A DNA stretch of 39,691 nucleotides from Roseburia_C amylophila (lineage in GTDB: Bacteria; Bacillota; Clostridia; Lachnospirales; Lachnospiraceae), in the NCBI RefSeq assembly GCF_025567465.1, contig NZ_JAOQKI010000025.1, positions 1 to 39,691 of the forward strand, written 5' to 3'. Position numbers and translations under genes: made by a program. The notes under the pieces are model-generated. The model had not been told where the DNA came from, ran no database searches, and was given only the letters and a program-made list of their open reading frames with translations. Below, in pieces: positions 7,257-15,394 of this stretch; position 1 is the first letter of the stretch; the number at the start of each line of letters is the position of its first letter.

Positions 7257-9398
7257 TTACAGTTTCATAGTAAGCTGGATTCTCTGTTTCTTAAGATCTA
7301 CGCTCATTACTTTTACTTCTACAATATCTCCCACGCTGACCACTTCCAGTGGATGTTTGATATAGCGTTCGCTCATCTGGGAAATGTGTACCAGTCCATC
7401 CTGATGTACTCCGATGTCCACAAAGGCACCGAAGTCAATGACATTACGGACGGTTCCTTTTAATACCATTCCCGGGGTCAAATCCTTCATTTCCAGTACG
7501 TCACTCCGCAGAATCGGCTTTGGCATATCTTCCCTCGGATCTCTTGCCGGCTTTTCCAGTTCCTTTACAATATCCCGTAAAGTAAGTTCTCCTACTTCCA
7601 ATTCTGCTGCCAGTTTCTTATAATCTGAAATCTTCTTTGAAATCCCGGTTAATCCGCTACCGGTTATCTCTTCTTCTGAATATCCTAATTTTTCCAAAAG
7701 CTTTCTGGTTGCTTCATAACTTTCCGGATGCACGCCGGTTGCATCCAACGGATTCTTTCCACCGGTAATACGAAGAAAACCGGCACACTGTTCATATGCC
7801 TTCGGTCCTAATTTTGCCACCTTCAAAAGCTGGCTTCTGGATGCAAATTTTCCATTTTCTTCCCGGTATGCCACGATATTTTTCGCAATCACTTTGCTGA
7901 TACCGGAAATGTATTCCAGCAGGGATACGGATGCGGTGTTTAAATCTACACCAACTTTATTTACGCAGTCTTCTACCACGCCGCCTAAGGCTTCACTTAA
8001 TTTTTTCTGGTTCATGTCATGCTGATACTGACCGACTCCGATGGATTTCGGATCAATTTTAACCAGCTCTGCCAGCGGATCCTGCAACCGTCTTGCCATG
8101 GAAGTGGCACTTCTTTGTCCCACATCAAAGTTTGGGAATTCCTCTGTTGCAAGTTTACTTGCAGAATATACGGAAGCACCTGCTTCATTTACAATAATAT
8201 ACTGTACTTTTACCGGAATCTCTTTTAATAAATCCACGATAATCTGCTCTGACTCACGGGATGCTGTTCCATTTCCAAGAGAAATCAGTGTAATATGATA
8301 CTTGGAAATCAGTTTCTTTAATACTACTTTTGCTTCCTCTACCTTATTCTGTGGTGCTGTCGGGTAAATGACTGTCGTATCCAATACTTTTCCGGTCGGA
8401 TCTACCACTGCAAGCTTACATCCGGTACGGAATGCCGGATCCCAGCCAAGCACAACCTGTCCTGCAATTGGCGGCTGCATCAGAAGCTGTTCTAAGTTTT
8501 TTCCGAAAACTTTGATTGCTCCGTCTTCTGCCTTTTCCGTAAGGTCACTTCGAATCTCACGCTCGATTGCCGGTGCAATCAGACGCTTATAGCTGTCTTC
8601 GATTACTTCTTCCAAAACAGGTCTGGTTATGGCATTATCTTTGGTTATTACCTTTTTCTGTAAATACGGAATAATCTGTTCTTCCGGCACTTCTACTTTT
8701 ACTGTCAGTATTTTCTCTGCCTCTCCACGGTTCAATGCCAGGGTACGATGTCCTGCCATTTTTGCAATCGGCTCATCAAAATCATAATACATTTCATAAA
8801 CAGATTCTGCTTCCGGATCTTTGGCAGCAGATACAATCCGACCATGTTTTACGGTAAGGTCACGGATGCGGATACGATAATCTGCTTCATCGGAAATATG
8901 CTCTGCAATAATATCCCTGGCGCCTTCTAACGCTTCCTCTGCAGTATGAACTTCTTTTTCTTCGTTGATATATTTTGCTGCTTCTTCTAAGATTGGAGTC
9001 TTAAGCATCTGAAGACTGATTACATTTGCCAGTGGCTCTAAGCCCTTCTCTTTGGCGATGGTTGCTCTGGTTCTGCGCTTCGGTCGGTATGGACGGTACA
9101 AATCATCTACGACTACCAGTGTCTGTGCTTCTTCTATCTGTTTCCGCAGTTCGTCCGTCAGCTTGCCCTGTTCTTCAATGCTGGCAATGACCTGTGCTTT
9201 CTTCTCTTCTAAGTTTCTAAGATAAGTCAGCCGGTCAAATAAGTTACGTAATATTTCATCATTTAATGCGCCGGTTGCTTCTTTTCGATACCGGGCAATA
9301 AAAGGAATGGTATTTCCTTCATCAATTAACTGAATTGCTGCCTGTGCCTGATTTTTTCTGATTCCAAGTTCTTCGGCAATTTTTGCTGTTATATCCAT
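7257..9398 (-). CDS. tex: Tex-family RNA-binding transcription accessory protein
   Basis: Tex is a large nucleic-acid-binding protein related to eukaryotic Spt6. The 713-residue length is typical. The N terminus has the Tex helical domain (IRKNQAQAAIQLIDEGNTIPFIARYRKEATG). A YqgF/RNase H-like core includes VLGWDPAFRTGCKLAVVD, and a helix-hairpin-helix region follows (VGVDLNTASVSLLEYISGIS). An S1 domain closes the protein (about residues 640-710: GMVLKGTVRNVIDFGAFVDIGVHQDGLVHISQ). It is monocistronic, with its own promoter near 9434. The molecular role is not fully defined in the family. Confidence 0.95.
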   Translation of the reverse strand: MDITAKIAEELGIRKNQAQAAIQLIDEGNTIPFIARYRKEATGALNDEILRNLFDRLTYLRNLEEKKAQVIASIEEQGKLTDELRKQIEEAQTLVVVDDLYRPYRPKRRTRATIAKEKGLEPLANVISLQMLKTPILEEAAKYINEEKEVHTAEEALEGARDIIAEHISDEADYRIRIRDLTVKHGRIVSAAKDPEAESVYEMYYDFDEPIAKMAGHRTLALNRGEAEKILTVKVEVPEEQIIPYLQKKVITKDNAITRPVLEEVIEDSYKRLIAPAIEREIRSDLTEKAEDGAIKVFGKNLEQLLMQPPIAGQVVLGWDPAFRTGCKLAVVDPTGKVLDTTVIYPTAPQNKVEEAKVVLKKLISKYHITLISLGNGTASRESEQIIVDLLKEIPVKVQYIIVNEAGASVYSASKLATEEFPNFDVGQRSATSMARRLQDPLAELVKIDPKSIGVGQYQHDMNQKKLSEALGGVVEDCVNKVGVDLNTASVSLLEYISGISKVIAKNIVAYREENGKFASRSQLLKVAKLGPKAYEQCAGFLRITGGKNPLDATGVHPESYEATRKLLEKLGYSEEEITGSGLTGISKKISDYKKLAAELEVGELTLRDIVKELEKPARDPREDMPKPILRSDVLEMKDLTPGMVLKGTVRNVIDFGAFVDIGVHQDGLVHISQMSERYIKHPLEVVSVGDIVEVKVMSVDLKKQRIQLTMKL

Positions 9399-9433
9399 CT
9401 TGTATTTCCTTTCCTGTTGATGCGTTTGCGCTC

Positions 9434-9460
9434 ATTATAGCATATCCGGCATTTCTGCAA
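9434..9460 (-). promoter_or_regulatory. probable promoter of tex
   Basis: Minus strand TATAAT (9439-9434) preceded by TGC, an extended -10. A weak -35 (TTTGCA or TTTTGC) lies 16-17 bp further upstream. It is 35 bp upstream of the tex ATG. Confidence 0.55.
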
Positions 9461-9481
9461 AAGGGAAGATTTTGGGTTTTA

Positions 9482-9510
9482 TTGTTTTTTCCGGAAGAAA
9501 ATGGTATACT
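9482..9510 (+). promoter_or_regulatory. promoter of the DUF4190 gene
   Basis: Plus strand TTGTTT (9482-9487), 17-bp spacer, TATACT (9505-9510), with extended TGG before the -10. It lies 30 bp upstream of the DUF4190 start codon and is divergent from the tex promoter. Confidence 0.6.
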
Positions 9511-9540
9511 GGATTTATTCACGATTTGAGGAGGTTTTTT

Positions 9541-9963
9541 ATGGATTTTCAACAGCAGCCAAACGGCTATCAACCAAATCCCAATTATTCATATAATATG
9601 AACCAGGCACCGCAACGTAATTACATGGACAAACGTTCCACCGGACTTGCCACCGCATCCATTGCTCTTGGCATTGTCTCCATTGTAACTTTCTGCTGCC
9701 TGTATGCAGCACTGCCTTGTGGAGCACTTGCCATTATTTTAGGACTTCTTTCCCGTGGCGGCGAGATGACTTTTTCCACCACCGGCAAAATCGGTATCGT
9801 CCTTGGAATTATCGGTCTTGTACTTACTATTGCACTTTATACTTTCGTCATTGTCATGATGTTTACCAACGCCGATTTCATCAACCAGATGTCCAACGGA
9901 AATACCGCTGATTATAACGAACTGATGCGGCAGTTTAATGAAATGAATCAGATGTACCAGTAA
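9541..9963 (+). CDS. DUF4190 domain membrane protein
   Basis: This 140-residue protein has a Gln/Asn/Tyr/Pro-rich cytoplasmic N terminus (residues 1-32). Two hydrophobic helices follow, separated by a short loop (about residues 35-62 and 77-100), and then a polar tail. The TGLATASIALGIVSI start and a GKIGIVLGIIGLVL second helix match DUF4190 proteins, whose function is unknown. The start follows GAGGAGG by six bases; the ORF reading further upstream has no such site. It has its own promoter and ends at the shared terminator at 9981. Confidence 0.8.
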   Translation: MDFQQQPNGYQPNPNYSYNMNQAPQRNYMDKRSTGLATASIALGIVSIVTFCCLYAALPCGALAIILGLLSRGGEMTFSTTGKIGIVLGIIGLVLTIALYTFVIVMMFTNADFINQMSNGNTADYNELMRQFNEMNQMYQ

Positions 9964-9980
9964 ATATATGCAAAAGAAAA

Positions 9981-10016
9981 ATGCCGGGAAACCAATTCTG
10001 ATTTCCCGGCATTTTT
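9981..10016. terminator. bidirectional terminator between converging genes
   Basis: A perfect 11-bp stem (ATGCCGGGAAA/TTTCCCGGCAT, arms 9981-9991 and 10002-10012) is flanked by an A-run on the left and a T-run on the right. It can therefore terminate both the DUF4190 gene (plus) and the DUF975 gene (minus). Confidence 0.9.
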
Positions 10017-10028
10017 CTTTTCTTATTT

Positions 10029-10850
10029 TTATACTGAAGCACTCCATGTACTGTACTGCGGATTCTGCTGTCGTGTTCCGTATGGGTCTGTCTGGTTTTC
10101 TGTCCGGTCTAATTCTCCTGTAATATCACGATAGAATGTCACCTGTGTCTGTGTATAGTATGGTCCAATCCACAGGAAGCCGATTCCAAATGAAAGGAGA
10201 CCAAGGAAGGACCAGCCAAGGAAGCTTAACATGATATAGAAGTATCTTCCCTTGTTGCCCTGCATCAGTGCTTTACTTTCCCTCATTGCCTGCCGGATTC
10301 CCTTGGTATTATCCTCAAGTAATATTAAAAACAGCATGGAATATCTTAAGGAAAGAATAAATGCAATCACTTCTCCACCAATTCCCAGCACACACATAGC
10401 TACTACATAACCAATAAAGAATCCCTTTGTCACTGCCATGCTGCCGGAAATGGCAGTTACATACATTCCAACAGAGACTGCGATTGCCGGAAGCATCGGA
10501 ATTAATACCACAACCATAAATAAAAGGTATGCCAGAATGTATTTATCCGGATGATGATTGAATCCATAGAACATATCGGTAAACTTATATGGCTGCTTTC
10601 TTCCCATTCGCAGGGCAATCTGGAGAATTCCTATATTTAAAACAACCCCCAGCAATGTCAGTATAAATGCTGCTACATAATAAATTGCCCACTCCATTTT
10701 TCCGGAATACGGAGTCAAATTCCAGGAAAAGAACATGGTCGGTAAAGTTACGATTAACTGCGATACTACCATGGCTCCCATTGGCAATCCATAATGTCCG
10801 GTAAGATTTTCTCTTGCGATACGTTTTATTTCTGCTGATTTTCTTTTCAT
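10029..10850 (-). CDS. DUF975 family membrane protein
   Basis: This 273-residue protein starts with a basic cytoplasmic segment (KRKSAEIKRIARENLTGHYG) typical of DUF975 proteins. About five to six hydrophobic helices follow. A conserved region near residues 185-215 reads LLLEDNTKGIRQAMRESKALMQGNKGRYF, as in that family and other integral membrane proteins of Firmicutes. The C-terminal tail is polar (TDPYGTRQQNPQY). Function is unknown. It follows the metallopeptidase-like gene by 18 bp and is probably in one operon with it. Confidence 0.85.
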   Translation of the reverse strand: MKRKSAEIKRIARENLTGHYGLPMGAMVVSQLIVTLPTMFFSWNLTPYSGKMEWAIYYVAAFILTLLGVVLNIGILQIALRMGRKQPYKFTDMFYGFNHHPDKYILAYLLFMVVVLIPMLPAIAVSVGMYVTAISGSMAVTKGFFIGYVVAMCVLGIGGEVIAFILSLRYSMLFLILLEDNTKGIRQAMRESKALMQGNKGRYFYIMLSFLGWSFLGLLSFGIGFLWIGPYYTQTQVTFYRDITGELDRTENQTDPYGTRQQNPQYSTWSASV

Positions 10851-10868
10851 CTATCTCATGCTCCTGTT

Positions 10869-11339
10869 TTATTTTCTTGTGTCGATTCTGGCTCCGGTCA
10901 GATCTGCCGCATCCTGGCTCTTTCGCTCCTGCTGATATGGGTTCGCTTCGTTCGGATACTTAATGGTGGTATTGGTCTCTCCGCCTGCCACATATACTCT
11001 TCCGCACTCCGGGCATACGCCGGTACGAAGTGTTACGCTTGCAGATACCACCTGACCATTTCCTTCTGCTGCTTTGGTATAAGCATTGGAAACATGTTCT
11101 GCCTCATGGGCTGCCACACGGATTCCCGCCGCCTCCGGAGAGATGTGGGAAGCTGATTTAAAAGAAACATTCTCGTTGGAACCATCCTGATATTTCCGGT
11201 TCTTACAGGTCTGGCATTCGCCTTTGCTGCCATCTGCCGCCCCGGTACTCTTCGCATCTGTGTCAGTTCCGACCCCATATGTATGATTGTACCCGGTATC
11301 ATATCCTATATCTTTCGGATTCCATCCATCAATCTGCAT
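10869..11339 (-). CDS. putative zinc metallopeptidase-like protein (HEAEH motif)
   Basis: This 156-residue protein has no signal peptide. CQTCKNRKYQDGSNENVSF (about residues 36-54) comes first. An AAHEAEHV sequence at about residues 78-85 follows, an HExxH-type zinc site as in the CJM1_0395/SprA-like putative metalloproteases. A second zinc pair, CPECGRVY, lies near residues 112-119. AGGAGG lies about eight bases upstream of the ATG at 11339; the longer ORF to 11450 runs through the promoter. Catalytic activity is inferred from the motif only. Confidence 0.7.
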   Translation of the reverse strand: MQIDGWNPKDIGYDTGYNHTYGVGTDTDAKSTGAADGSKGECQTCKNRKYQDGSNENVSFKSASHISPEAAGIRVAAHEAEHVSNAYTKAAEGNGQVVSASVTLRTGVCPECGRVYVAGGETNTTIKYPNEANPYQQERKSQDAADLTGARIDTRK

Positions 11340-11382
11340 AAACCACTCCTCCTTCCAAAGTCTGAAAAAAGTGCCTCTTTTT

Positions 11383-11411
11383 ATTATACACATATCTTGG
11401 GTGAAACACAA
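11383..11411 (-). promoter_or_regulatory. promoter of the metallopeptidase-DUF975 operon
   Basis: Minus strand TTGTGT (11411-11406), 17-bp spacer, TATAAT (11388-11383). It lies 44 bp upstream of the start at 11339. Confidence 0.65.
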
Positions 11412-11416
11412 TAACT

Positions 11417-11445
11417 TTGACTTTCCCTTATGACAATTGTATACT
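11417..11445 (+). promoter_or_regulatory. promoter of the DUF2752 gene
   Basis: Plus strand TTGACT (11417-11422), 17-bp spacer, TATACT (11440-11445). It is back-to-back with the leftward promoter at 11383-11411. Confidence 0.65.
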
Positions 11446-11493
11446 ACCAACAGATTCTATATTTTGTTTGAATACTGATTTGCGAGGGTTTAT

Positions 11494-11946
11494 ATGGAAA
11501 AGAAAAAAACGTCCACTGCTATGGACAACGGATTATATATCACCGGCTGGTGCATCATAGGCACTCTTCTTCTGCTGGTGCTTTTTATAAAAGCAACGAA
11601 TATCCAGCTTTCAAAATATCTTTTCCCCTGTGTGCTTCACAGCCTGACCGGACTTTACTGTCCCGGCTGCGGCGGCACCAGAGCGATAGCTTTTTTACTG
11701 CATGGGGATTTCCTGCACTCACTGGTTTATCATCCCTTTGTGCCATATGCCTTTGTGCTCTGCACCTGGTTTATGATTTCCCAGACTATTGAGCGGCTCT
11801 CTAAGGGAAGGCTTCGTATTGGCATGCATTTCCGGGAAGTATTTCTTTGGATTGCACTGGCTATTATTATTATAAATTTCATTGTGAAAAATGCGGCTCT
11901 TCTATTCTTTCAGATTGATTTTATGCCGCTGACGCATATATCATAA
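11494..11946 (+). CDS. DUF2752 domain membrane protein
   Basis: This 150-residue protein has three hydrophobic helices (about residues 15-35, 85-102 and 118-140). The family hallmark LTGLYCPGCGGTRAIAFLLHGDF lies at about residues 51-73, and SLVYHPFVPY follows. The CPGCGGTR motif is characteristic of DUF2752, whose role is unknown. The start codon follows GAGGG by six bases. It is transcribed toward glpK and the two genes converge, with 29 bp between their ends. Confidence 0.85.
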   Translation: MEKKKTSTAMDNGLYITGWCIIGTLLLLVLFIKATNIQLSKYLFPCVLHSLTGLYCPGCGGTRAIAFLLHGDFLHSLVYHPFVPYAFVLCTWFMISQTIERLSKGRLRIGMHFREVFLWIALAIIIINFIVKNAALLFFQIDFMPLTHIS

Positions 11947-11975
11947 TGTATCATATATCAAAACCGGGAAGTGGC

Positions 11976-13490
11976 TTACGCCTCTTCCTCTTCTTCTGTA
12001 TCTTTTGCCCATCCAAAGGCATATTTTACTGCCTTCTTCCAGCCTTTTAATTTCTTCTGTCTCTCTTCCTCTTCCATCTGTGGATGGAATACCCGCTCTA
12101 TCTGCTGGTTCTTTATCACATCTTCTTTGGTCTTCCAGTAGCCTACTGCAAGTCCTGCCAGATATGCTGCACCTTTTGCTGTTGTCTCTACACATGCCGG
12201 ACGATTGACCGGTGCCTGTATCATGTCTGACTGGAACTGCATCAGGAAATTATTAGCACTGGCTCCTCCATCTACATTTAAGGAACGGATTTCGATTCCA
12301 GCATCCGCTTCCATGGCAGAGATAACTCCTTCCACCTGATAAGCAATAGATTCCAGAGTTGCCCGGATGATATGATTCTTATTGGTTCCTCTGGTAATTC
12401 CTACAATTGTTCCTCTTGCATACTGATCCCAATATGGTGCACCCAGTCCGGTAAATGCCGGAACCACATAACAGCCATGAGTTCCTTTTACTTTGGTCGC
12501 CATATACTCTGAATCCGATGCGGAGTCAATGAGACGCATACCATCACGCAGCCACTGGATTGCCGCACCTGCCACAAAGATAGAGCCTTCCAGTGCATAA
12601 TTTACTTTGCCATCCAGCCCCCAGGCAATGGTGGTGACCAGTCCGTTTTCTGAAAATACCGGACGTTCTCCTGTATTCATCAAAAGGAAACAGCCTGTAC
12701 CATATGTATTCTTCGCTTCTCCTTCGGAAAAGCAGGTCTGTCCGAACAAAGCTGCCTGCTGGTCTCCTGCTGCACCGGCAATCGGTATCGCACTTCCAAA
12801 ATATGCCGGGTCTGTATAACCATATACACAGCTTGACGGCATCGGCTTTGGCAGCATGCTCTCCGGAATATCAAGCTCTGCCAGAATATCTTTATCCCAG
12901 GTTAATGTGTTTATATTAAAAAGCATGGTTCTTGACGCATTGGAATAATCGGTTACATGTGCTTCCCCTTTCGTCAGTTTCCAGATCAGCCAGGTCTCTA
13001 CCGTTCCAAAGAGCAGCTTTCCTTCTTCCGCTAATTTCCTTGCACCCTTCACATTATCTAAAATCCACTTGATTTTCGTTGCCGAAAAATAGGCATCAAT
13101 AATCAATCCTGTTTTCTTACGATAGGAATCTTCCAATCCTTTTTTCTTTAACGCATCTGCAATATCAGCGGTCCGGCGGCACTGCCAGACTATCGCATTA
13201 TAAACCGGCTCTCCGGTCTCTTTGTTCCATACAATTGCCGTCTCTCTCTGGTTGGTGATTCCAATGGCTGCAATATCTGCTGCCGTAGCACCAATCTTAG
13301 ACATTGCCTCTACTGCTACCCCAAGCTGCGTCGACCATATCTCATTGGCATCATGTTCTACCCATCCTGGATTCGGAAACATCTGACGGAATTCTTTTTG
13401 TGCCATACTGCAGATTTCACCGTCTTCATTAAAGAGAATACACCGGTTGCTGGTGGTTCCGGCGTCTAACGCCATAATAAATTTTGACAT
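11976..13490 (-). CDS. glpK: glycerol kinase
   Basis: GlpK phosphorylates glycerol to sn-glycerol 3-phosphate with ATP in the cytoplasm. The 504-residue length is typical. FGGY-kinase motifs are visible: MALDAGTTSNRCILF at the N terminus, WVEHDANEIW, GITNQRETAIVW, IPIAGAAGDQQAALFGQTCF, and NVDGGASANNFLMQFQSD near the C terminus. No glycerol facilitator or GlpD is encoded nearby. AGGAGGG lies seven bases before the ATG and forms one arm of an inverted repeat that also overlaps the promoter (13498-13549). Confidence 0.96.
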   Translation of the reverse strand: MSKFIMALDAGTTSNRCILFNEDGEICSMAQKEFRQMFPNPGWVEHDANEIWSTQLGVAVEAMSKIGATAADIAAIGITNQRETAIVWNKETGEPVYNAIVWQCRRTADIADALKKKGLEDSYRKKTGLIIDAYFSATKIKWILDNVKGARKLAEEGKLLFGTVETWLIWKLTKGEAHVTDYSNASRTMLFNINTLTWDKDILAELDIPESMLPKPMPSSCVYGYTDPAYFGSAIPIAGAAGDQQAALFGQTCFSEGEAKNTYGTGCFLLMNTGERPVFSENGLVTTIAWGLDGKVNYALEGSIFVAGAAIQWLRDGMRLIDSASDSEYMATKVKGTHGCYVVPAFTGLGAPYWDQYARGTIVGITRGTNKNHIIRATLESIAYQVEGVISAMEADAGIEIRSLNVDGGASANNFLMQFQSDMIQAPVNRPACVETTAKGAAYLAGLAVGYWKTKEDVIKNQQIERVFHPQMEEEERQKKLKGWKKAVKYAFGWAKDTEEEEEA

Positions 13491-13497
13491 AAAAATA

Positions 13498-13549
13498 CCC
13501 TCCTGAAATTATATTTATACCCTTAGTACAATTATAATTTCCAGGAGGG
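13498..13549 (-). promoter_or_regulatory. inverted repeat sequestering the glpK Shine-Dalgarno; possible hom terminator
   Basis: The arms are 13533-13549 and 13498-13513, about 16 bp with one bulge and a 19-nt loop. Read on the minus strand, CCCTCCTG in the first arm pairs with CAGGAGGG, the glpK ribosome binding site. TATTTTT follows the second arm, so a read-through transcript from hom would form a terminator-like hairpin that also hides the ribosome binding site. See the overlapping promoter at 13531-13559. Confidence 0.7.
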
Positions 13550-13559
13550 TTTTTCGCAA
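13531..13559 (-). promoter_or_regulatory. probable glpK promoter
   Basis: Minus strand TTGCGA (13559-13554), 17-bp spacer, TATAAT (13536-13531). The spacer and -10 contain the distal arm of the inverted repeat. Transcripts started here would begin near 13524 and lack that arm, leaving the ribosome binding site free. Confidence 0.6.
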
Positions 13560-14759
13560 CTATTTTACACGAATCATCTGAAGAATATCAGCAAGTTTTG
13601 CTGCTTTCTCTTCATATGCTGCTTCTGTCATTTCTTCTGTTACAAATCCAAGTTCTCCGTTTACACCTTCTGCTGCAACGAACTCAACTGCTCCGAATGC
13701 ATTCTTTACTGCTGCTTCGTCTGCTTTGGTACGGACAAAGAAACGGTTGGTTACCATCTTATAATCTGCAAGCTCTAATTTCTCCGGTCTCCATTCCATT
13801 GGAAGGTTGGTGTCTTTGAATTTTGCAATTTCAACCATATCAGCCACAACAGCACTGGCGGTTGGAAGTTTTCCTGCTCCACTTCCGTAGAACATTGCAT
13901 CTCCTAATACATTACCATGTACAAAAATTGCATTAAATACATCATTCACCGGATACAGTGGATGCTCCTGTGGAAGCATACATGGAGATACCATTGCACA
14001 ATAGCTGTCTCCTACTTTACGGCTGGTTGCCAGTAATTTAATGGCTTTACCCATTGCTTTTGCATATTTGATATCTGTTGCACTGATTTTGGTAATTCCT
14101 TCCGTATGAATGTCACTGAAGTCTACCTGTTGTCCGCATACTAAAGAGGTTAAGATTGCAATCTTACGGCATGCATCAAAGCCTTCTACATCGGCAGTCG
14201 GATCTTTCTCTGCATATCCTTTATCCTGTGCATCCTTTAATACATCTGCAAATTCAGAACCCTCTACGCTCATCTTGGTAAGCATATAGTTGGTAGTTCC
14301 ATTTAAAATACCGGTAATCTCTTCGATTACATCTGCAGTCAGGCAGGAATTTAATGGGCGGATAATCGGGATACCGCCTCCTACGCTGGCTTCAAACAGG
14401 AAATTCACATTTTTCTCTTTGGCAAGTGCAATCAGTTCTGCACCTTTCTCTGCTACTAATGCCTTATTTGAAGTTGTTACATGCTTTCCTGCCTCTAACA
14501 TGGCACGGACAAAAGTATATGCCGGTTCTACACCGCCCATTGTCTCAACTACCATGCCAATTTCAGGGTCTTCTGCAATTACTTTGTAATCATGCACGAT
14601 TTTATTCTGAATCGGGTCTCCCGGGAAATCCCGTAAATCCAAAACATATTTTACTTCGATTGCTTCGCCTGCACGTTTTGTAATGCTGTCATGATTAATG
14701 TTCAATACTTCTACTACTCCGGAACCAATTGTTCCATATCCCATTACTGCTGCTTTCAT
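13560..14759 (-). CDS. hom: homoserine dehydrogenase
   Basis: This enzyme reduces aspartate semialdehyde to homoserine with NAD(P)H, the branch point to threonine and methionine. The 399-residue protein has the Rossmann motif GYGTIGSGVVEVLN (residues 7-20). The catalytic-domain segment GILNGTTNYMLTKM and the region AQDKGYAEKDPTADVEGFDACRKIAIL are also present. The C-terminal segment of about 75 residues is shorter than a full ACT domain. It starts seven bases after the ACT-protein gene stops, so the two are coupled. Regulation by threonine may involve that neighbour. Confidence 0.95.
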   Translation of the reverse strand: MKAAVMGYGTIGSGVVEVLNINHDSITKRAGEAIEVKYVLDLRDFPGDPIQNKIVHDYKVIAEDPEIGMVVETMGGVEPAYTFVRAMLEAGKHVTTSNKALVAEKGAELIALAKEKNVNFLFEASVGGGIPIIRPLNSCLTADVIEEITGILNGTTNYMLTKMSVEGSEFADVLKDAQDKGYAEKDPTADVEGFDACRKIAILTSLVCGQQVDFSDIHTEGITKISATDIKYAKAMGKAIKLLATSRKVGDSYCAMVSPCMLPQEHPLYPVNDVFNAIFVHGNVLGDAMFYGSGAGKLPTASAVVADMVEIAKFKDTNLPMEWRPEKLELADYKMVTNRFFVRTKADEAAVKNAFGAVEFVAAEGVNGELGFVTEEMTEAAYEEKAAKLADILQMIRVK

Positions 14760-14766
14760 TGTTGTT

Positions 14767-15210
14767 TCACTCCCTGGCTAATATTTTCAGATAATGTATT
14801 CCATCCTGTCCTTCAATCTTATCTACCATCTGTGACAAATCTCCTGTCTCCGGCAGAATATCAATACTCAGTGTCAGGGATGCAATCCCGTTTACCGGTA
14901 TGGACTGGTGGATAGTTAATATGTTGGCATGAAACTCTGCCACAATATTCAAAACGGTTGATAATAATCCCGGCGTATCATCCAGCTGGATTACCATCGT
15001 AATTGTTCTCCCCTTCGCATTGTCGTGAAATGGAAAAATATCATCTTTATACTTATAAAATGAACTCCGGCTGATATCTACCTGCTCGGCTGCTTCCTGT
15101 ACAGATGTTACACGTCCGGATTCTAAAAGACGTTTCGCTTCCACTACTTTCAGCAATACCTCCGGTACAGCCTTCTCTTTCAACACAAAATACTTCGTAT
15201 TCTCTGCCAT
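14767..15210 (-). CDS. ACT domain protein, PheB/UPF0735 type
   Basis: This 147-residue protein matches the length of the UPF0735/PheB family. The N-terminal half is a helix-turn-helix-like segment (GRVTSVQEAAEQVDISRSSFYKYKDDIFPF, about residues 32-61). The C-terminal half is an ACT domain (TITMVIQLDDTPGLLSTVLNIVAEFHANILTIHQ, about 69-102). ACT domains usually bind amino acids. The family often lies next to homoserine dehydrogenase, as here. GGAGGGG precedes the ATG at 15210; the upstream ATG at 15243 lies in the leader. Confidence 0.88.
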   Translation of the reverse strand: MAENTKYFVLKEKAVPEVLLKVVEAKRLLESGRVTSVQEAAEQVDISRSSFYKYKDDIFPFHDNAKGRTITMVIQLDDTPGLLSTVLNIVAEFHANILTIHQSIPVNGIASLTLSIDILPETGDLSQMVDKIEGQDGIHYLKILARE

Positions 15211-15223
15211 ATTCCCCTCCGAC

Positions 15224-15240
15224 TGTTTGTGGTACAAACA
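15224..15240 (-). promoter_or_regulatory. palindrome in the leader of the ACT-hom operon
   Basis: A perfect 7-bp inverted repeat TGTTTGT-N3-ACAAACA lies between the transcription start expected near 15254 and the ribosome binding site. It could be an operator or a small RNA hairpin. No regulator is assigned. Confidence 0.45.
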
Positions 15241-15260
15241 CAACTGTTTTCACCAGAAAG

Positions 15261-15289
15261 ATGATAGCACATATATACAGCCATTACAA
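15261..15289 (-). promoter_or_regulatory. promoter of the ACT-hom operon
   Basis: Minus strand TTGTAA (15289-15284), 17-bp spacer, TATCAT (15266-15261), with extended TGC before the -10. Confidence 0.65.
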
Positions 15290-15316
15290 GTAAATTTCTC
15301 TTTTTTATACAAAAGT

Positions 15317-15351
15317 ACCCATATGGAACCTTTTTCGGATTCCATATGGGT
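15317..15351 (-). terminator. terminator of the prfB-YdjGHI-like operon
   Basis: A 12-bp stem (ACCCATATGGAA/TTCCATATGGGT, arms 15317-15328 and 15340-15351) is followed on the minus strand by a short T-run (ACTTTTG). It lies 44 bp after the TPM gene stop and upstream of the ACT-protein promoter. Confidence 0.65.
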
Positions 15352-15394
15352 AAATTGACGAATTTTTATATTTGCTTTCCTTATCCGAAAGCTC

